Of a DNA stretch of 25,515 nucleotides, positions 21,858 to 25,515 are shown piece by piece; the first letter of the stretch is position 1; each line of letters opens with the position of its first letter. The position numbers were made by a program, and so were the translations under genes. The stretch lies in the NCBI GenBank assembly GCA_964369725.1, contig CAYJGC010000019.1, forward strand, positions 1 through 25,515, read 5' to 3'. The notes under the pieces were generated by a model that saw nothing but the letters and a program-made list of their open reading frames with translations, had not been told where the DNA came from and searched no databases. The DNA is from Paraeggerthella sp964369725 (lineage in GTDB: Bacteria > Actinomycetota > Coriobacteriia > Coriobacteriales > Eggerthellaceae).

Positions 21858-22109
21858 TTAAAACAACCTAATTATGAAACTTACTCCTAATTGTAGTACA
21901 AGTAAGGCGATAATGGGGGTAATGTCCACCATTCCTCCAATTGGAGGAATTAATTTTCTAAACAAATCAAGATAGGGATCACACACCTTCCCCAAAACAC
22001 TGCGCACATCGGCGATAATTCCCGGCTTTTGCGGAAACCAAGACGTAAGAACATAAACAATTAAAATCATTGAATAGACTTCTACCACCGCTAGAAGCAA
22101 ATTTATCAT
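21858..22109 (-). CDS. YggT family membrane protein
   Basis: An 83-residue membrane protein with two hydrophobic segments (about residues 2-25 and 62-82) around a loop holding SWFPQ and DPYLDLFRKLIPPIGG, the hallmark of the YggT/YlmG family. These proteins are linked genetically to membrane or septum organisation next to sepF and divIVA. Its ATG overlaps the proC stop by four bases, so translation is coupled. The length is normal for the family. Confidence 0.9.
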   Translation of the reverse strand: MINLLLAVVEVYSMILIVYVLTSWFPQKPGIIADVRSVLGKVCDPYLDLFRKLIPPIGGMVDITPIIALLVLQLGVSFIIRLF

Positions 22110-22954
22110 GCTGAAAGCTCCTTTGACCTACGAATTGCCGCAGCAACACCCGCATCAAACACCTCGGTAAAACCCTTCTCGTTCATTGCCTTGAGAGCAG
22201 CAAGTGTTGTTCCTCCGGGACTACACACCGAAATACGCGTCTCTTCAGGCGTTTGTCCCGAAGATTTAATAAGCGCCGCTGTTCCATATACTGTTTGCAA
22301 AGCAAGAGCTTCTGCCAATTCAAAATCTAGACCTTGCGTAATACCGGCATCACGCAAAGCCTCTATCATAGCCGCCACGTATGCAGGACCTGACCCACTA
22401 ATTGCTGCAGTCGCGTCCATAAGCGATTCATCCACAAGGTAAGCATCTCCCAAACAGGTGAATAGCTCATACACAAACTCCGTGTCTTCATTTTGTGCAT
22501 GCTTGCCTTGACTTATGGTAGTAGCACCAGCGCCTACGAGAAGAGGCACATTAGGCATTGTTCGCACGAGACGCGCATCACGGGGTAAACAATCTTGAAG
22601 GTAGGATGTGGTTAATCCAACCGCGATAGAAATATACAGGGGACCTTGACTGCCTCCCGAAAACACTGAAGTCTCAACGCAATTCATGACAACATCACGC
22701 ATAACCTGAGGTTTCACCGCCAGTAAAACCACATCTACGCAACCCTGGATTTCTGAAGCCTCCGCAACACAAGCTACACCATAGCGATCCAGCAAATAGC
22801 TCCTTCGCTCTTCACTGCATTCAACAACAACGAAGTTCTCTGGTAAAACGTCTTTTGCAATTCCGCTATCACTTGCAATCCAACCACCCATGATTGCTTC
22901 GCCCATTTTGCCACCACCAATTAAGGCAATTCGCACATTTTGACTTAAGGGCAT
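22106..22954 (-). CDS. proC: Pyrroline-5-carboxylate reductase
   Basis: A 282-residue enzyme that reduces 1-pyrroline-5-carboxylate to proline with NAD(P)H in the cytoplasm. The nucleotide-binding Rossmann motif is IALIGGGKMGEAI (residues 9-21). Further family marks are LLAVKPQVM, VRTMPNVPLLVGAG, the AAISGSGPAYV helix region and CSPGGTTLAAL at about 245-255, part of the substrate-binding site. The length is usual. Its ATG overlaps the sepF stop by one base and its end overlaps the yggT start, so the three are translated together. ProC lies in the same place in the division clusters of some other Gram-positive bacteria. Confidence 0.95.
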   Translation of the reverse strand: MPLSQNVRIALIGGGKMGEAIMGGWIASDSGIAKDVLPENFVVVECSEERRSYLLDRYGVACVAEASEIQGCVDVVLLAVKPQVMRDVVMNCVETSVFSGGSQGPLYISIAVGLTTSYLQDCLPRDARLVRTMPNVPLLVGAGATTISQGKHAQNEDTEFVYELFTCLGDAYLVDESLMDATAAISGSGPAYVAAMIEALRDAGITQGLDFELAEALALQTVYGTAALIKSSGQTPEETRISVCSPGGTTLAALKAMNEKGFTEVFDAGVAAAIRRSKELSA

Positions 22955-23886
22955 TATAAAACTCCTTGATTGCGCAGCGATGTCTTTTCCGTATCGGATA
23001 AAGCAGCACCCCGCGTTATCACGAACACTTTGTCAGCAACACAATCAACGCTTGCATCAAGAGCGCTCGAAACACCAAATGCAAAGTCTAAGATTCGCTT
23101 TGATAGACTATCGGGGGTACTACGTAGCGCAAGAACTACTGCATCTCCTGCCTTTAGCGCCTTAGCAATGCGTTCAACTTCACCATAATTGATAGGCTTA
23201 AGTACCGTAAATGACCTGGTTGGACTATGTTTTCCTACTCCCGCTCCGGCATACGCAGCATAAGGATCAAACGAATTTTTTGTAGAAGAAGCACCTGTTG
23301 ATGTTTCCGAAGAGAAGCTGCTTTCATCCATCGAATCCGACGCAGGAGGAACAAAGAGCGAGTTTAAACTCTCCGATCTTTCACGACCGCGCGATGCGGC
23401 GGCAGCAGCGCGAGCTGCAGGGGTATTTGGAGAGTTCGTAGTTGCTGTCTCTGATATGGTATGAACATTGCGCCTTGTCCCTAAAGAAGAAACCTGGCGC
23501 GCAGGCAGTGGGTCTCGATTCAGACTTTCGGGGATTTGCGTACTTGCTCGCACATCGTCCATAGTGACAAGACGAGGAGTGCTTATTCCAGCGGCACGCG
23601 TAGTTACTCGACCGCGGTCGCCGTACGTAGGACGAGATGACGCTGATTCTTGACGGTCGTACCCAGTGCCCACGGTAACATCGTAACCTTCGGCAGAGCG
23701 ACCGTAACTTAAGCTGTGGTCTGCATATCCCTCATTATAATCGTCTTCGTAATTATCGTCGTAAGCACCATCATAACCTCGATCATTGTAGTCATCGCGG
23801 CTGTGATTATCGACAGGAAAACCCAAGCGTGCTTTAAGACCGCCGAGCACCCCTTGATCCGATAGATTAATTCTTGGCAATTCCAC
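22954..23886 (-). CDS. sepF: Cell division protein SepF
   Basis: A 310-residue protein. The conserved SepF core is at the C-terminus (about 225-308): FTVLKPINYGEVERIAKALK, AVVLALRSTPDSLSKRILDF, and the glycine-bearing DFAFGVSSAL dimer region followed by FVITRG. It binds the C-terminal tail of FtsZ and anchors the Z ring to the membrane. The N-terminus has a short amphipathic start and then a Tyr/Asp/Asn-rich acidic stretch (about 28-60) and a long disordered Ser/Ala linker, making the protein clearly longer than the 150-220 residues typical elsewhere. It starts at a GTG (23886) with AGGAG six bases upstream and lies 65 bases after yggS. Confidence 0.93.
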   Translation of the reverse strand: MELPRINLSDQGVLGGLKARLGFPVDNHSRDDYNDRGYDGAYDDNYEDDYNEGYADHSLSYGRSAEGYDVTVGTGYDRQESASSRPTYGDRGRVTTRAAGISTPRLVTMDDVRASTQIPESLNRDPLPARQVSSLGTRRNVHTISETATTNSPNTPAARAAAAASRGRERSESLNSLFVPPASDSMDESSFSSETSTGASSTKNSFDPYAAYAGAGVGKHSPTRSFTVLKPINYGEVERIAKALKAGDAVVLALRSTPDSLSKRILDFAFGVSSALDASVDCVADKVFVITRGAALSDTEKTSLRNQGVL

Positions 23887-23951
23887 GTTATTCTCCTGCT
23901 TCTTTTTGTCCCAATAGCTTTACCATTGCTGGAATTTCCGTGCGAGGTGTC

Positions 23952-24647
23952 TTATACACCAGCACTATTACCATCAAACAAAGCCCTACCGATACGCACT
24001 ATGGTAGCACCCGCATAAACCGCCTCTTGCCAGTCATCGCTCATTCCCATAGAAAGCTCCTTGAATGAACGTGACTGATCCTCATTAAGCTCTTTGCACA
24101 AATCTTCACGCAAACGCGCAAGATCATCGAAACACGCGCGAGCGATATCTTTGCTTCCGCGTGGTGCCATCGTCATAAGTCCGCACACACGGATATTTGA
24201 GCTTTTCAAACATTGCTCAAGCATGCCAGCAACATCTTTTGGCGCTAAACCACTCTTGCTTGCCTCTCCCGAAATGTTAACTTCCAGAAGAACATCTTGC
24301 ACTTTATCCATAGCAAAAGCTGCTTTACTAAGCTTAACAAGGTGATGCTCTTGATACAACGAATGCACTAAACTTGCATGAGTAACTATGTCAGAAATTC
24401 TCCGTGATTGAATATTTCCGATAAAATGCCACGTTTCATTGGGGAGTGCGCGTGATTTTTCCTCTAAAGCATCTGGGCGATTTTCACCAAAATCATGAGC
24501 ACCCGCCAACACTGCCTCATTAATATCTGGCAGACCTACTGTTTTTGAAACCGCGACCAAACGCACTTCACGAGGGTCGCGTCCTGCCGTCAAACAACAA
24601 GCAGCTATCTCTTCAAGGATTTTGTTGTACCTCACTTCAAAACTCAC
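23952..24647 (-). CDS. yggS: YggS family pyridoxal phosphate homeostasis protein
   Basis: A 231-residue PLP-binding protein of the YggS/PROSC (PLPBP) family, folded like the N-terminal barrel of alanine racemase. The PLP lysine is K35 in LVAVSKT. Other marks are FGENRPDAL, WHFIGNIQSRR, LLEVNISGEASKSG, GLMTMAP, LSMGMSDDWQEAV and VRIGRALFDG. It buffers the free PLP pool and affects amino acid metabolism; no enzymatic reaction is known. It starts at a GTG (24647) six bases after GAGGGG, overlapping the region of the pgeF stop, so the two are co-transcribed. Confidence 0.94.
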   Translation of the reverse strand: MSFEVRYNKILEEIAACCLTAGRDPREVRLVAVSKTVGLPDINEAVLAGAHDFGENRPDALEEKSRALPNETWHFIGNIQSRRISDIVTHASLVHSLYQEHHLVKLSKAAFAMDKVQDVLLEVNISGEASKSGLAPKDVAGMLEQCLKSSNIRVCGLMTMAPRGSKDIARACFDDLARLREDLCKELNEDQSRSFKELSMGMSDDWQEAVYAGATIVRIGRALFDGNSAGV

Positions 24648-24650
24648 GCA

Positions 24651-25496
24651 CTACCCCTCTTTCAACGCAAAAGCGCCATGACGGCCACAAACACCACCTG
24701 ATGCACGATATGAAAAGTAATCTTGAGAACTGCATTTGGTGCATATCCCCGCGTCTGCAATACGCTCACGCACGACACCCACTTCCTCAAGCCCTATCGA
24801 AAGCGCTTCCAGCATGTCAACATAATGCTTCCGAGGCGCACACGCTTCACCAAAGCGCTCAACAAAGTTCTGACATATTTCAGTACTCGTTTCAAAACAC
24901 TCTGCATGAATATGAGGTCCTATGTAAACATTATAGAAAGATGGTGCGTAAGCACCAAGTATCTCTGAATCATCCTGAGCCATTTGCCTGACAGCTTTTG
25001 GCGCTATTCCATTCATAACACCACGCCAACCTGCATGAATAACAGCAAAGCGTCCTGTTGGCGAAGCAAGTATGAGAGGTACACAGTCTGCGAAACACAA
25101 TAAAGTTGCCACACCTGAGACACCAACCACAACACCGTCAGCTCCTTCTTGCGAGCGCAATTGTGCTTCATGCACAGAGTCCTCTTCGCAAGATTCTACA
25201 GATACAATATCACTCCCGTGTACTTGATGCGGAAGAATAAGCGATATGTGCGAAGCCCCTAAAGCCTCAAGCATTATTTCGCGATTATTCTCTACCACAT
25301 GCCGCTCGTCACCCACATGACTTCCTAAGTTCAAAGAAGCATAGGGCTTTTCACTCACGCCGCCCTGACGCCCAGAAAACGCAATACGTATTCCCGTTTG
25401 CTCAAAAAGCGCATCATCAGTAAGCAAACGAAGAGAACGCGCGCCAAAAAGGCGCGCGTTAAGATGCGGATCTGGAAGAGTTTTGACGCCTGCCAC
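24651..25496 (-). CDS. pgeF: Polyphenol oxidase / purine nucleoside phosphorylase family protein
   Basis: A 281-residue member of the YfiH/YlmD family (peptidoglycan editing factor PgeF), formerly called multicopper polyphenol oxidase or laccase-domain protein; relatives have purine nucleoside phosphorylase/adenosine deaminase activity with a zinc-bound site. The zinc ligands appear as H93 (HQVHGS), C138 (ADCVP) and H154 (HAGWRG). The N-terminal SGRQGGVSEKPYASLNLG segment is also typical. It starts at a GTG (25496) near the window edge; the frame remains open for the last 19 bases, so an upstream start outside the window cannot be excluded. It is the first visible gene of the division-cluster tail, next to yggS, as is common in actinobacteria. 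Confidence 0.9.
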   Translation of the reverse strand: MAGVKTLPDPHLNARLFGARSLRLLTDDALFEQTGIRIAFSGRQGGVSEKPYASLNLGSHVGDERHVVENNREIMLEALGASHISLILPHQVHGSDIVSVESCEEDSVHEAQLRSQEGADGVVVGVSGVATLLCFADCVPLILASPTGRFAVIHAGWRGVMNGIAPKAVRQMAQDDSEILGAYAPSFYNVYIGPHIHAECFETSTEICQNFVERFGEACAPRKHYVDMLEALSIGLEEVGVVRERIADAGICTKCSSQDYFSYRASGGVCGRHGAFALKEG

Positions 25497-25515
25497 GAAA
25501 CAACCTGTCTTAATG

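Overview
The window looks like part of a moderately AT-leaning genome of an anaerobic actinobacterium of the class Coriobacteriia, probably Eggerthellaceae (inference). The reasons are: a LuxR-type regulator with a large multi-spanning membrane domain; several cytoplasmic molybdopterin oxidoreductase loci with small zinc-ribbon partners; an actinobacterial-type tail of the division cluster (pgeF-yggS-sepF-proC-yggT-divIVA); and good AGGAGG-like ribosome binding sites. I saw no rRNA, tRNA, CRISPR array or intact insertion sequence.

Layout. 49-1335 (-) is an MFS transporter of the oxalate/formate-antiporter type. 1721-2638 (+) is a two-gene unit: a small two-helix membrane protein and a LURP-one-related (YxjI-like) protein. 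2639-2943 has no gene but is packed with perfect inverted repeats. 2944-6967 (-) is a molybdoenzyme locus: a zinc-ribbon protein with a Gly-Ala-Pro tail, a 752-residue molybdopterin subunit, a 118-residue ferredoxin-like subunit, a 92-residue unknown, then after a terminator-like hairpin a winged-helix-like protein and a second zinc-ribbon protein. 7364-9040 (+) is the membrane LuxR regulator, transcribed divergently from the molybdoenzyme locus. 9219-10910 (+) is an MFS transporter resembling aromatic-acid:H+ symporters. A strong bidirectional terminator follows.

11114-19719 (-) is a tight seven-gene operon with a good promoter: a double-CCG HdrD-like protein, a second molybdopterin oxidoreductase, a DUF2064 GT-A-fold transferase-like protein, a radical SAM protein with the CPxC...CPDHG and CSHPLC signatures, a 2[4Fe-4S] ferredoxin-DUF169 fusion, a GNAT acetyltransferase with an extra Cys cluster, and a ferredoxin plus double-CCG HdrD-like protein. 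19995-20687 (-) is a flavin-reductase/rubredoxin fusion (high-molecular-weight rubredoxin). 21014-25496 (-) is the division-cluster tail.

Two things stand out. First, the molybdoenzyme at 3940-6575 seems to have lost its iron-sulfur ligands in both subunits. The large subunit has no cysteine at all in its first 104 residues, where the FS0 cluster is normally bound. The small subunit keeps the ferredoxin-type framework but only one of eight expected ligand positions is still Cys. With a nearby aromatic-acid-type transporter and a membrane LuxR regulator, this suggests a molybdenum enzyme that needs no Fe-S electron relay, for instance a transhydroxylase-like reaction on an aromatic compound (inference). 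Second, the 11114-19719 operon combines an intact-FS0 molybdoenzyme with two HdrD-like electron carriers and a set of small-molecule modifying enzymes. I do not recognise it as a described pathway.
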